Below the pieces are notes generated by a model, which did no database searches, was not told the DNA's origin, and worked only from the letters and a program-made list of their open reading frames with translations. A program made the translations under genes and the position numbers. Of a stretch of 64,000 bases of DNA, positions 10,527 to 22,187 are shown one piece after another. The DNA comes from Alentia gelatinosa. Taxonomy: Eukaryota > Annelida > Polychaeta > Phyllodocida > Polynoidae. Where the stretch lies: the NCBI GenBank assembly GCA_950022655.1, contig OX465589.1:31349970-31413969 (forward strand), written 5' to 3'. The first letter of the stretch is position 1; the number at the start of each line of letters is the position of its first letter.

Positions 10527-11045
10527 ATTATGACCTACCAAAAAAAAAAGTCCAATGGATAACCTAACCGTTGTCAGAACGAAACAGTTTTTAACCACAC
10601 CAGCGAAAGTTGAGATCTCATTGGGTTCTCACGAGAAAAGTAGATCAGAAAACTACAGTACTAAACTTTGATTTCGGCATGGTTCAAAATGAACCATAAG
10701 AGAAAACGCATGTCTGCATATAGAAATACAAAAAAGAGTAGCAGCTTACAGTTTAAAACTGCACGAGAATCTCACTCTCGTGGCCCTTCAATCTCCAGGC
10801 CCAGGTCGGGTTCACTATGTCTCTATGTACGGGAGCAACTTCAAGCGGATTCGACGAAATTCTACCGTTTTAGATATAGTAGGTAATAATTATGACCTAC
10901 CAAATACAAAATGCTACAGTTTCTACCACATATAGCGACAGAGTTGACCAGATCTACGTTTGGAGACTGAAGTGCCATGAGAGTAAGATTCTTATGTAGT
11001 GCTAAACTCAAACCTGTACCTCTTTTCTGTTGCTCTGTACTCAAT
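10527..11045. repeat. Inverted pair of a dispersed repeat of about 290 bp
   Basis: 10600-10905 (+) matches 13120-13425 and 50500-50795: shared GAGAATCTCACTC, GGGTTCACTATGTC and GGATTCGACG segments. 10895-11045 is a diverged partial copy on the minus strand. The two meet at the near-palindrome GTAGGTAATAATTATGACCT. Superfamily not assigned; no coding capacity. Confidence 0.65.
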
Positions 11046-11172
11046 ATGTTAGTAACGTATTCACCTTGTTATACACCAATGGTCGCACCACGTAGGTAGG
11101 TTTACTGATCCCTCTTAAGCCCATAAAGCAGGGCTCCAACGTCTGCAATTTCTGGGTTTCTCGTAGCAGTGG

Positions 11173-11572
11173 TTTGTTTGTTTGTTTGTTTTGGTAGTTT
11201 AACGTCCAATTTGTTCAATTAGACTTACTTTGGGTTTGATCGAATCTATGAGATGAATGTAGGAGATATCCCACCCCTACACATTTACCGAGGTGAGAGT
11301 TCTTTTACTTCCCACACCACATAGACATGGTATGAGAAGGATTAGCCTTTGATATAGCAGTAAATCTACCACTGCTGGGGGGTGAAGGAGAAAAGTGGCT
11401 GCAGTAGGATCTGAATCAACAAAGTCCCATGCTCCTTACCACTGAGCTATCTCCCTACCCACGCCGGTCGCTTTAGTTATGCTTGCGTGCAAGCATATCC
11501 GGTCTGCACCACGAGGAGGCGAGACGACCAAGAGGGTGAACAGATTGGTAATTTCTGTCCACCCCAGCAGAC
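11173..11572 (-). mobile_element. tRNA-derived SINE, full length (400 bp)
   Basis: Flanked by 13-bp target duplications CTCGTAGCAGTGG (11160-11172 and 11573-11585). Read on the minus strand it has a 5' leader of about 110 bases, then a tRNA-like head with A box TAGCTCAGTGGT and a degenerate B box (GATTCAGATCC), a body, and a (AAAC)n tail at its 3' end (the TTTG run at 11173-11196 on the + strand). Transcription would be by RNA polymerase III. The leader before the tRNA-like head is unusual; see findings. Confidence 0.85.
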
Positions 11573-11955
11573 CTCGTAGCAGTGGACCCTGCGTTACGAC
11601 GCAGTTTCTGACGCACTCCAACAAGGTTCCAACAGAATGGCCGTGTCGCAGGCGTTCCAACAAGATCGATCATGATCGATTTATCATAGAGGCGAAACCA
11701 TGTCGGGGTGTGTTGGGTGAATTCCCTGCTATGTGTAACCCATCTCTCGTATTTAAGAGAGAAAATATAAAATAAATTAGGTTTTTGAAACAGATGTAGC
11801 TTTAAAACTGTTTATAACTTAAATATTGGTACAGAATAATTATAGAACATATATGACTTTATGATTGTCCAGGTAATTACTCTGTCAGTTTGCCCGCAAT
11901 TACTTACCTCCACCTGCAGCATGGGGCAGTAATTTTCAGCAATCTGATCCCGTAA
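11287..11955 (-). repeat. 669-bp duplication (source copy)
   Basis: Overlaps the 5' two thirds of the full-length SINE plus 383 bases of flank. Offset 2434 bases from 8853-9521 with no indel. It is judged the source because only this locus has the complete SINE with both target duplications. Confidence 0.85.
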
Positions 11956-13010
11956 TTTACCATATGCATATGTTCACAATTTAACGATGTTTCGTTATAA
12001 TTTAATATGATGACAATATGGTATATGGCTGTGCATTGAAAACAGCATAAGTTGGTATAACGGATTAAAAAAAGATATGAAAAATATTACCATGCGCCTT
12101 TGGTGCTCATGCACTATACGTAGAGTAATATATCACTTACCACTGGGAATCACTCAGTGTCTATAGTCATATGCCATTCACATTGGGAATCTGTTTGGGG
12201 AGGGTAATCCTAGACCAAAGGTCAATGTAGTCAGAGGCTGCATTTAACCGCTTATCACTCGTGCGCAGTTTTCTGTTTCGCATCTTATACAGGATTAGGT
12301 AGGAGGAAGATATTCCCACTAACTCGGGGATAGGCTAGATCCGTTCTGAGTAATAAAATAATGTCGAGACTTGTTTTACAGGATTAGGTTGATCCTGGTT
12401 CAAATTGGAAATTTGTGTACGTCATATAGAAAATACAGTCTTACTTTATTAAGACAGATAACAGTAACCAAATATTCACGGAAAGTACAATATATTCTCT
12501 CTCTTTATTTAGCCTGTAAAGGTATCGCCGATTAGCCGGTATATGAGGTACCTTTACAGAAAATAGTAGTATTTTACCGGAAAGCACAACAATCGAGCCG
12601 ATCGTGTAGGCTAAAGAAACTGCACTAATCAGTCAAATAAGTACCCAACAACTTTCTGAAGATGCATCTCTTAATTACAGCAGCATTTTTCACTTAGTTT
12701 CCGACTCAGTGTAAGAAGATTAGGAAATTCCAACGGAATTTGTAATTCTTTCTTTCCTCATGGTGGTGTTTATTTATATACTTTCTTTCTCCATGGTGAT
12801 CGTTGTTACACTTGTGTTTATATATCTGACAGTGTGCGGAGAGAAGTTAGCTGGGCTTACTACTTCCTGACCCTCCATATCCTGGAGTTGGAACCTTGCC
12901 AGTTTCAGATACATGTTTCTGATGATGAAGTAGCTGTACTTCAATATCTATAGATGCCTATTTATCATAAACAACATTGACATACGATTTACATTGTGCG
13001 TGTGGATTTT
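11956..13010. other. No gene recognised
   Basis: About 1 kb of AT-rich sequence. I see no open frame of note, no terminal repeats and no match to other parts of the window, apart from ordinary short repeats such as TTTTACAGGATTAGGT near 12290 and 12370. Confidence 0.4.
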
Positions 13011-13019
13011 TAGTAAAAA

Positions 13020-13430
13020 CTAGCGACTTCGTCGATTTCTAACAATTCCTAACTGCCGTGCCCCTAGTGGGTGAACAGGAAACAATCAGAAATTTGCGGT
13101 TATCATTTCGTATGACACAGGTATTCTGCCGGCAACCAGCGAAGTAATCTCATTGCTTTCTCTCGAGATTACCAAATAAAAAAACTACATTACTAAACTT
13201 TGATATCGGCATGGCTCGAAATAAATCATAAGAGAAAAAGTATATCTGCCAATAGATCTACAAAAAAGAAGAACAGATTCTAGTTTTCCCTTCACGAGAA
13301 TCTCACTCCCGTGGGGCTTCAATCTCCCACCCTAGATCGGGTTCACTCTGTCCCTATGTGCGGAAGATTCTCCAAGCGGATTCGACGGAATTCTAACGTT
13401 TTCAAAGTAGTAGGTAAAAATCACGACCCC
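13020..13430 (+). repeat. Dispersed repeat, longer copy
   Basis: Begins with ACTAGCGACTTCGTCG, also found at 50282, and continues into the block shared with 10600-10905 and 50500-50795, ending AGTAGTAGGTAAAAATCACG. It is the same family as the copies listed there. No coding capacity. Confidence 0.6.
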
Positions 13431-14187
13431 TCCTGCCACTAAAACCTGTGTTGAGCACAGTCAGCACTACAATGCAGAAGAGGACAGTCCCTGTGAGTGA
13501 GCATTTAGATGACGCATAAAGGTTATTATAAGTACAATAACATGAACTGAAGGATGGTCATGGTCGCTTTCATAGAAGCTATATAAAAACTCTTGGATGG
13601 TTTCTTTGAATGCAATCAATCATGTTACAACAAAATCCCAGCTTTTAAAATGATATTATAGTACAACTTCGCTAACCAGTGTCTAGAATAGACCAGCCAT
13701 AAGGTGTTGGCTTTTCTGCAATCAAAACAGATACATTGTTTTCAATGAAATGTGTTTGAGGTTTGTGTAATGAACATAGCGTTACAGAGCATGTTCAATA
13801 ATTATGGCCAGGGGAGCACGGGGGGGGGGGGCAACTTTTTGGGGGTATTCCAAGGGGGAGGGTTTATTTTGGTATTTCAAGTGAGGAAGCAGCCAAATTT
13901 GTTTCAGTATTTGTTCATTATGTTTTTAGCTTTTCACATTTTCTAAGCTAAACAATGGGGCAGACTCCTGTATTTGTGTTCAATGACAAGAATTGATTTT
14001 TGTAATGGAATGCATTCATGTCATATCACAAGAAATCAGCTTAGTTGTACAACTATAGTAATAGTTAACGTACAAGGTAACTAATTAGTTGTATCCCTGG
14101 AGATAAATGTCTATTGTTAGTCCTATTTCTCACTGGGAGATGAGCGAGCACCCTCACTCAGCCTGACTGACCAATGTGGAGGGAGAC
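13431..14187. other. No gene recognised
   Basis: AT-rich DNA with one G run (13819-13830). The 64-codon frame at 13752 is not supported by any motif. Confidence 0.35.
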
Positions 14188-14455
14188 AACAGTTTTTTGG
14201 TTGTTGTTTTTTTAAAGCAATTTTTAAGGGATATTGTGTTACAACACAATCACTGAATTCGGCTATATAGCCGTTCTTCCACTCGGGCCCTAGACCCCTA
14301 CTCCTCATTCTAATGGCGGGTGTTAGCCGAATGGGCAGTGGGTACCATTTTTGTGTAAGTCTTTGGTATGACCCAACCTGGGTTTGAACCCACGATCTCC
14401 AATGCTCGAGGTGAACACCCCTACCACTTGGCCACTGAACAGTGGACAAACACGA
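14188..14455 (-). mobile_element. tRNA-derived SINE, second family
   Basis: On the minus strand a tRNA-like head runs from about 14445 to 14371 with A box TGGCCAAGTGGTAGG and B box GGTTCAAACCC, close to the Pol III consensus. A body of about 180 bases follows and ends in an A/C-rich tail (AACAACAACC) at 14190-14215. Different in body from the 400-bp SINE family. Boundaries are approximate because target duplications were not identified. Confidence 0.65.
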
Positions 14456-16000
14456 GTACATTTGTCCCAGAATAGATGCAGTCTCACAAGATCACTAGTT
14501 TTTTTCTTTAACATTGATGGATTAGGAGAATTTACTACAACATCAAGTGTTACAAAACACTTTTACTGCTTATTTAATCAAGATTACCATCTTCATGGAA
14601 GAGTAATATGAGCAAGAAGAACTCTCTATTGAGTACCTGAAGGGGTTCTGCATTTAAATATAAAGGGACTTTGTGTTCCTTCTGTAATACTACACCACGG
14701 ATTGATCCACTCATACCAAGGATCCCACACACCATGCCAGACAAATTGCCAGAACATCCCGTTTGCATGTTAATGATACTCTTACCAGAAACAGTGAAGG
14801 TCCTACAAGGTCCTACAAGGTCCTGCAAGGGAGCCTGATGACTACCAACTGACAGCACAAATCAAGAAAGCAGTTACTGCTGGATATTTCTATGTGAACA
14901 ACCATTTCTCAATATGGGACTTCCGAGTGAATTAGGTTCTAAGTTCTAGAAGGTCAAGATTTATGATTAATTATATGGGTACAGGAGCATGTCCACTAGC
15001 TGCCAAAAACGGCATTGGTTTGGCAAGGGCTGCATCCCTGAATTTGGGTTAGATCATTAGCAGAATCTTACAACTATAGAGAATGTATGCAGAACCTCAT
15101 AAGAACACTAAGTATCAGTTTAGAGAGCTATATGACATCACACACCAGCCTTCCTTTTAACATGGAAGTGGAAAATCCCAAAAGTGGCAGCAGGAAAGGC
15201 ATGTTGTGGTGGTGTGTTCCCAAATTAGGTTTGCAATGGCTCCGACAGCTGAAATAAGGTAAATGTGTTAATGTTTTAAGGTATTTAGTAATGAGAAAAC
15301 AGCAGACCTGTGTTCATAATTCTAATCATCTGGTAGAAACCCTGCTTAAGGAGTGTTTAGACGTACCTCGTTCTTCAATTGAACTTGGTACGTCTGCCAC
15401 AGTTTTGAATTACAGCAAGTCAAACGGTACAGAGGGACAAAGCCTGAGCTATAAGTGTGAGACGTTTGCGCAAAGGTATAACGATAAAGAAATATGGGAC
15501 TTGAGTATAAGTAATATTCAGTAAGAGTAATAATCTGAGTTATGGTTGTCCCATTTCCTACACGACTTTCGAATTCATCTCCAATGGCACAGCAAGTTCG
15601 GTGTCCTATAGACCCTATTGAGGTATCCCAGAATACAGTCTGTTTACAAGTCCTGGTGTGCGCTGGTTACCGACGTTGTCTGGTGATAGACCTTGAACCG
15701 TATCTCGAAATTATCGGTTTTTATAAATCTTCAAATTGGGAATCCGATGTTAGAAATAGAAATTTCAGCTATTTCTACATAGCAATCCGAAATTATATTC
15801 AGGTTCTTCAAATATAAATGGGAAAACTATGGTTCATGTTGTCGTGGTGAGGCCAGCCAGTCGCGAGCAGAACTTGTATTTACCCTGGGCGATAATAGGG
15901 AGACTAGTAACCTCTGGAGGGCGTATAGGGTTCCGGCTTCTCAAAGTCCGAGCGGTCCCCTCTCTGCTACAAACAACAAAGAAACAAACCTCTCAGCCCC
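14456..16000. other. Upstream flank of the host gene; no gene recognised
   Basis: Contains a triple short direct repeat (GGTCCTACAAGGTCCTACAA at 14801-14820, continuing to 14826). Open frames at 15291, 15542 and 15829 show no recognisable domain. No terminal repeats seen. Confidence 0.35.
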
Positions 16001-16025
16001 CTCAGCCTAAGACCCAGCACACTGT

Positions 16026-16176
16026 GTTGCTGTGGCAACCAAGCGGTGGGAGGCCGTACTAATAACTCCCCTGCGTCTCGCCAGGAGGACAGAGGACGCT
16101 GGACAGCGGCGCGGCAACGACAGTGAACTCAGTCTAGAGACGGACAGCGACAAAGGGACCCGCCTCAACTTTATAC
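16026..16176 (+). promoter_or_regulatory. Candidate promoter of the GM2A-like gene: RFX X-box and TATA-like site
   Basis: GTTGCTGTGGCAAC (16026-16039) is a near-perfect palindromic X-box of the type bound by RFX factors. TTTATAC (16170-16176) is a TATA-like element about 70 bases before the start codon. The interval 16000-16240 is GC-rich compared with its surroundings. The transcription start is not determined. Confidence 0.4.
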
Positions 16177-16241
16177 GCGCAAACACGCAGACGTTCTACT
16201 ATTAGATTGAAACCGGGGGAGAAGACATTTTAACACACAGC

Positions 16242-16332
16242 ATGTGGACGTTCGTATTTCTGACGGCGGCCGCCGTGGTAGCGTTGTGCGCGGCTGTACC
16301 AGTCACAGTGCATCCCGAGTGGAGAGACTGCG
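16242..16332 (+). CDS. GM2 activator-like protein, exon 1 (signal peptide)
   Basis: ATG at 16242 opens 30 codons plus one base, then the donor GTAAGT (16333). The peptide has a hydrophobic core (FVFLTAAAVVALCAA) typical of a signal peptide with likely cleavage just after it, followed by HPEWRDC. In the GM2A family the mature protein begins with a W-x-x-C motif at this place. Phase 1 matches the acceptor of exon 2 at 36972, and the joined reading gives the family spacing from this Cys to the P-x-P-I motif. The family binds GM2 ganglioside in lysosomes and presents it to beta-hexosaminidase A. The exon is short and its assignment depends on exon 2. Confidence 0.75.
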
Positions 16333-16555
16333 GTAAGTGGTGAAAAACTCGTACTCATCATCGCACCCCAAGCCTATTACCCCCGCCACCACTGACGTCC
16401 GACCCGGGGAATATGTTTTTTTAAACGAACTACTTGTATATGTGATAGTGATGGATAGCTTGGCAGCGGCACTGTAGTGATTTGTGGATAACCGGGTTTA
16501 TTGGAGGCAGTACAGTAGAACACCGTGAGGTGGGGCACCGTTGTGTGAGCCAAAT

Positions 16556-16995
16556 CAGGGGCGTCAGAACATTTTGAATGTGTAAATTTGTGAAAAGTCT
16601 GTAAAAGGTCAAGGCTTTGCCATTGCCACATGCTTAAAGGTCAGACTTTGTCATTTATATGTGGTGGAAAGTCGAGGCTTAGCCATTGTTACCGCTAAAA
16701 AGTCAAACTTTGACATTTTTCCGCGGTGTAACTCAGAGCTTAGCCATCACTGCATGCTAAAAAGTCATACTTTAACATGTCTCCGCTGTAAAAAGTCAAG
16801 GCTTAGCTATCATTGCAAGCTAAAAAGTCAGACTTTGACATTTTTCCATGCTTTTGCACCACAAGGGTGGTGATCGAATCCATGTGAGGAATTCAGAAAT
16901 AAATCGCACACCTATACATTACTGAGGTTAGTGTTCAATTACTTCCTACACCATGATAAAGACATAGTATGAGAAGGCTGCTCAATTTGTTCAAG
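16556..16995. repeat. Fragment of minisatellite-core transposon with SINE 3' part
   Basis: Starts with CAGGGGCGTCAGAACATTTT, the left terminus of the element at 43026-44743, then about four degenerate 63-bp units (AAAGTCAGACTTTGACATTT type, 16590-16855). 16856-16995 is the 3' part of the 400-bp SINE on the minus strand (CACCACAAGGGTGGTGATC). No right terminus was found, so this copy is truncated. Confidence 0.6.
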
Positions 16996-17240
16996 TAGGG
17001 TAACCCCTTGAATGTTATATTACTATATGGAATTATAAAGTAAAGGACAGAATATATATGCACGGTCCGAAACGGTGCTTGGTATCTCATACGTTACCGG
17101 TTTGCTGGATAGCGTTTGTGTCCAACAGTTGAAACTAAGAGGATTTCAGCATGGAATGTTAGCAAATGTTTCTGCTTCGCATGGTTCGAGATCATATATC
17201 ATGTACGGTAATATTGTTGAAATAGATTATTGCTATATAC

Positions 17241-17242
17241 CC

Positions 17243-17273
<31 letters not shown>

Positions 17274-17408
17274 AGTCCCCAGTTAAAAGGTGTGTGAACT
17301 GATGCAAGTCCCCATTTTCCACACATTACAAACACACCTACACACACACACACCTACACACACACACACCTACACACACACACACCTACACACACACACA
17401 CACACACT
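17241..17408. repeat. Poly-C and CA/CCTA microsatellite, left of the LINE
   Basis: A run of 19 C, a CA run, a short unique stretch (17276-17330), then repeated CCTACACACACACA units up to 17408, where LINE sequence begins. The same CACACCTA pattern resumes after the LINE at 19742. Confidence 0.85.
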
Positions 17409-19741
17409 CGCTGTGGACGATGTGGGTGACTGAACTAAATAAGTATCTTGACGAAAATGCACCGTTTAGGGATCGGGTGGATAATTTCATTGAAGACCCA
17501 TGGGTCTCCGGTAAAATCAGACAAGACATAAGACGCAAAAGACAGCTATGCAGGAAAATTTGTAAGAAAAAGAGCCTCCATTCGCAGGAGGAAAAGAATG
17601 AGTGGGCGGCAGAGATGAAGGGTTTGAGTAAAAAAATTAGAAAGGATCTTGTAAACGCTTAACGGAGATATATTGAGTTGAAACTAAAAGAATGCGCAAC
17701 TAACCCGAAGAAATATTGGAAGGAACTGAACTCATTATTTAAACCAAACTGTGGAAAAACAGAAGTTTGCTTTAAAAACGAGACCGGAGATGTACTCACA
17801 TTGAGAGAATGTGCCGACCATGCCAATAGCTTTTTCTGTTCTATAGGGAAGGTCTTGAGTCATAACCTAGATGACAGTTACTTATTGAGATACGTTAGTA
17901 GAGAAAACCAGGACGGGTGGGAAATAAATGATAAACTTATAAAGAACAGTGAGGTGGTGAAATTGGTACAATGCATAAAGATCGACAAATCTTCAGGGAT
18001 GGAAGGGGTTAAATGTAGTTTACTGAGGAATTCCCTGTTGGCATGCTCGGATATCTTTGCCCGGGTCTTACGACAATTAGTCTCTGACTGTGTTTTTCCA
18101 CAGTGCTGGAAGCGCGGCAGAATCTCTCCCCTACCAAAATCAGGAAACTTGTCAGACATAGGGAATTGGAGGCCTGTGTGTGTACTGCCCGTTCCAGGCA
18201 AGGTCCTGGAGCGGGCAGTGCACTCTCAGTTGTACAACTTTCTCGAGAGTCAAAACTATTTTTTTCAAAATCAATATGGGTTCAGGAAAAAACGGAGCAC
18301 TGGGGGGGGGGCAGTATTTAAACTGACACAGCATTTGATGGAGAGGGACAACGATAGGGAAATTTCTATAGCTGTTTACATCGACGTTAAAAAAGCGTTC
18401 GATTGCGTGGATCATGCTTTATTAATTTACCGACTGTCAGAAGCGGGGTTAGGGCCGAATGCCCTACGGTGGTTTGAAAGTTATCTGTGTGGAAGGTCAT
18501 GTTATACTAGATATGGGGAGGGACAATCAGAGGGGAGGGATATTAAATTCGGGGTACCACAGGGTTCCATACTGGGCCCTTTGTTATTCCTTATTTATAT
18601 AAATGATTTGCCCAACTGCTTGCCTGAGAATTGTTTTGTAATCATGTACGCGGACGATGTGGTTGTCGTGACCAGCGACAAGGATCTTCTAGAGGCTGAG
18701 CTGAATATACAAATGGCTGTGAGTAGGTTGAACGCATGGTATGCGTCCAACAAACTAACGATAAATGTCCAAGAGACCAAACTTATGTATCACGGAAATA
18801 GGCTAAAAATCAGAAATGATAGGAGAGGGTCTATCCTACTGGGGAAAACACGTTTGGAATCTGTGGAGGAAATAAATTATCAAGGGGCAACAATAGATAC
18901 AGATTTGAACTTTAAAAAACATGGCGCTAAATTATTAAGTACATTAAATGACAAATGTGTTATTTTCAGAAAAGTTAGGAAATTTATAAAAAAGGAAACT
19001 GCCCTGAAATTGGTGAATACCTGCGTGTTACTGCTAGTTGATCACTGTTCTTTCTTGCTGGAGGGGAGCACTAGGGATGTTAGAACCAAGATGGATCGTG
19101 GTATATATAGAGCTCTACGGATAGCCTTAAAGAAGGAAGCTTTCACGGATGGTAGATTTATATCTACGGATGATCTCCTTGAGAAATGCAATGTCATAAA
19201 GCCTGAGTATAGAAGAAAGCTATTATTAGCAGGGATAATTAGGAGCCTGAATAGTCTATCATTATTAGAAAAGGTGGCCCCACGCGCAGATCGCATGCAT
19301 ACCAGATCATTGGATAAGGAATCCCTAGTCCTACCAAGACCGAAGAAAGAAAAGTTCCGAAAGTCAGCAATCTATACTGGAATCAGTCTCTGGAATAACT
19401 TGCCTGTACGGTTGCACTACAATTGCTCAAAGGCGTTATTTAAAAGGGGTGTATTGGAAGCACTAGTCAATCTGACGTAAAATGGTATGGAATATAATTG
19501 TATTCATCCCGTCAGGGTTTGTCAACACCAAACAAAAGGTACACTGTAAATATGTTATGTATGGACAAACTAAAACTGGTTAAAACCAGTCGTGTAACTC
19601 TGTAACTGGGAGAAATACCTCATTGTACATATTCATCCCCGTTTCTGTTTATCATGTATTCATTAACATGTTCACTTGCTGTTGCTGGAAGAGCGATTAC
19701 CTGTAATCGAAAGCAATAAAAGCCTTTAAAACAAAAAAAAA
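17409..19741 (+). mobile_element. 5'-truncated non-LTR retrotransposon (LINE) inside a CA/CCTA microsatellite
   Basis: Carries the reverse transcriptase ORF, a short 3' UTR with AATAAA (about 19714), a hairpin (GATTACCTGTAATC, about 19695) and a terminal A run (about 19732-19741). Both flanks are the same microsatellite type. The endonuclease domain and ORF1 are missing, as expected from 5' truncation. Target duplications cannot be recognised within the repeat. Confidence 0.85.
17420..19480 (+). pseudogene. LINE ORF2 fragment: reverse transcriptase (one nonsense codon)
   Basis: One reading frame from 17420 to TAA 19478-19480 is interrupted only by TAA at 17660-17662. It holds the linker before RT, then RT motifs in order: GNWRPVCVLPVPGKVLE (motif 2-like region), QYGFRKKRST, YIDVKKAFDCVDH (motif A with catalytic Asp), GVPQGSILGPLLFLIYINDL (motif B), MYADDVVVV (motif C, the YADD catalytic site), then thumb and a C-terminal LWNNLPVRL segment. 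That C-terminal segment is common in CR1/L2/Rex1/Daphne-type elements; the exact clade is not assigned. In an intact element it performs target-primed reverse transcription. A run of ten G at 18302-18311 lies within the frame without breaking it. Confidence 0.9.
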
Positions 19742-19793
19742 ACACACACACACACACCTACACCTACACACACACACACCTACACACCTACAC

Positions 19794-19835
<42 letters not shown>

Positions 19836-19840
19836 TAATG
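19742..19840. repeat. CA/CCTA microsatellite, right of the LINE
   Basis: Follows the LINE A run directly; repeats of ACACCTACACAC and pure CA. It is the continuation of the target microsatellite at 17331-17408. Confidence 0.85.
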
Positions 19841-19959
19841 AATAAATAAATTTTTTTTTAAAACAAAAAAACATATTAAGTTTCTCTGGATAGAAATCAG
19901 AAAATGATTGTCCATCGGAAGACAGGCGGCCGAGGTGCGGCCGCCCAGTCGGGAGCGGA

Positions 19960-20340
19960 TCCTTTATCTCACCCTGGTACAAGTGTAGCCATAGGAATAA
20001 CATGAGAAAAAAATACTCAACGATCAGCCTGGTAAAGTGACAATACTACGCCATGGTCGTGGCGTAGTGAATACGAGATGACATCATAGGCGATTGACCA
20101 ATCAGCGGCCAGGATTTCAGAGAGATGACTACTACAGTCTAAGAGATGACAAGACAAGACAAGAAATTTCAACTCCCCTAACCTTGAAAGGGGTGAGATA
20201 AATCCAGAACCGCACTCGAATCGTAAAATAAACAATACTCCACTCGTTTGAAAGGGCCGTAATCATCACTCGGCTTCGCCTCGATGAAGATTGCTGCCCT
20301 TCCAAACTCGTGGAGTATTGTGTATTTATACGATTCTCTA
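19960..20340. mobile_element. MITE-like repeat with TCTCACCCTGGTAC end and palindromic arm
   Basis: 19965-20030 matches, in reverse complement, 49035-49110 (TCTCACCC-type end, then AAAAAAATACTCAACGATC). 20040-20070 contains a palindrome around GCCATGGTCGTGGCGTAG. 20190-20336 matches 47550-47700 in reverse complement: GGGGTGAGATAAATCCAGAA followed by an inverted repeat (GAATCGTA...TACGATTC, 20218-20336) with GGCTTCGCC in its loop. Non-coding. Confidence 0.6.
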
Positions 20341-22187
20341 TGCAGGTCTATATAAGTACTTATCCGGGGCGATATTAGGCAGCTTAGGAACCTCTGGAGA
20401 GTCTATGTACATGCTAAATAACCTTTGATATAACAGTAAGTGACCAGTAAACCCAGCCTTGCCGTAGACCGCAAAATGGGAGATGAGGGGTGAATATTTC
20501 ACCTACATTCTATACTACCTCAGCACTGCTGCGGACTTTTGGTCAGCGTAACAGGTGAATTCGGTACCGCCCAGGGACCCGCCTGGCCCTAACCTTATAG
20601 GGGAAACACACTGTACGATTTCGTTCCCACCGATTAACTCCCTAAATCGGAAGGGCATTTTAACTGAATTTGCGCTGAGCATCGACCATCACAGCAGGAT
20701 TTATAGATGGGGGTGGAGGTCATTAGTGGGAATTTATCTTAAGCAAATTCTGTTTGCACTGGACGACTGACTTCTGATTTTCTTTGAGATTCGAGGCCAC
20801 CGATAAAGGAACAAGTAAGAAATATCAGTATATGGGAGCTAAATCGGTGAGCTGGACTCAGTCTGTGTGTGGCAGGGGCATTTCTGCTCACCCAGCGACT
20901 AATTATGGGCCAACGTTGGTAGGCACCACGGGAGGTATTTCTTAAACTCCGTTGTCGGTGACAACGGGAAGGAACACGTTCTTTAATCTATCGCTCCCGA
21001 TTTCGGAACATTGGACTGCAGTTTGTCGGCGACAAAGGTACATCGCCACGGGTGAGATTTCCAAATCTTAGGCAAATTACTGTAGGGGGGTCCCACACTG
21101 GCCGACACATTTTCTAGACCTCGCCTGAGCTTACGATTGTTCTTTTGTCGCCGAGAAAGGAACATTCATGTTCCGAAATCGTACAGTGTGTATTGGTCTT
21201 TAGCCTAACCCTAACCTAACCCTAACCTAGCCCTACACCACCACAAATGGCCGGCTCGACCGCCACACGGGCGAGCGGACCAGGGACCGCAGCGGTATCG
21301 AGAACTCCAATATCGAGTTCGCACAGTATTGAGTCCACCGTGTACCTCACTCTACAAGCTACCTAGTAACAGGACATGGAATGTCAGTGGCGCCTGCTAC
21401 AGTTGAAAGGCATCATTGTGTTAGATTACTAAGTTAAATTCTCCGGAGTGGAGAATACTCGCATGTCATTCTAAAGAAGAAACCAACAAGTTTTGGTCAA
21501 AGTCATCGTTCTCCACGAGCTTGATGCAGAGTGATATGAATGAGGCGACAGTCAGGTGAATATGTCGTAGCATTCAAATAAGTTGGGGAACAACGGCATT
21601 GACCAAAATTATTTGCTTTCTGTATTTATCTCACCCCTGTACACACTAAAACAATGGATAACATACAAGATATAAACCATGGAGAACGGACTGCAATACC
21701 CGTACGGGCAGGGAGAACGAGTTCCCAATGTTAAGCCTATATAGGGCGAAAATGCCAGGGTTGAGATCAAGTATCTATCTTACACATTAAGGCATTACAT
21801 CAAAGCAGGACCCCCAGTACCGTGCGAGGAACTATTAAGCTTAAAATGATACATCTAAGACAATTAACTACAATGGCGAACTTGGCAATGACCACTTTTC
21901 TTCTGAAATTGGAAATCAAATAAGAGGAGTGTGGGTGGGGTGGTAGACTCTATCATTACTATCCATCGTATACAAAGCCCCCATTGAAAACTCAGTAAAC
22001 CACGACCCATCGTATAAAACCTGTCAGATACCACAACTGTGGTATACGGATTCAAACCTGTGGTATACGGCCTCAAAACCATGGTATACGGGAAAAAGAG
22101 TCCCTTTTGCTATAGAGCAAAGAAATAGTTCCTATTGTTATACCCGTTAATAGGGCAATTACTGGGTTTAATTTATTCGAAAAGATG
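20341..22187. other. Intronic sequence; short telomere-like tract
   Basis: No gene seen. 21205-21229 reads CCTAACCCTAACCTAACCCT and continues briefly, a degenerate telomere-type tract. Near 21620, TATTTATCTCACCCCTGTAC carries the motif shared by several repeats in this window. Three repeated phrases of the type TTGTCGGTGACAACGGGAAG, GTTTGTCGGCGACAAAGG and TTTTGTCGCCGAGAAAGGA (20950-21165) suggest a degenerate repeat. Confidence 0.4.

Noticed and set aside
15291..15817. Pair of open frames upstream of the host gene as an additional gene
   Set aside because: No domain, no splice-site support, and composition like the surrounding non-coding DNA.
21205..21229. Chromosome end or telomere
   Set aside because: Only about four degenerate units, with ordinary sequence on both sides.
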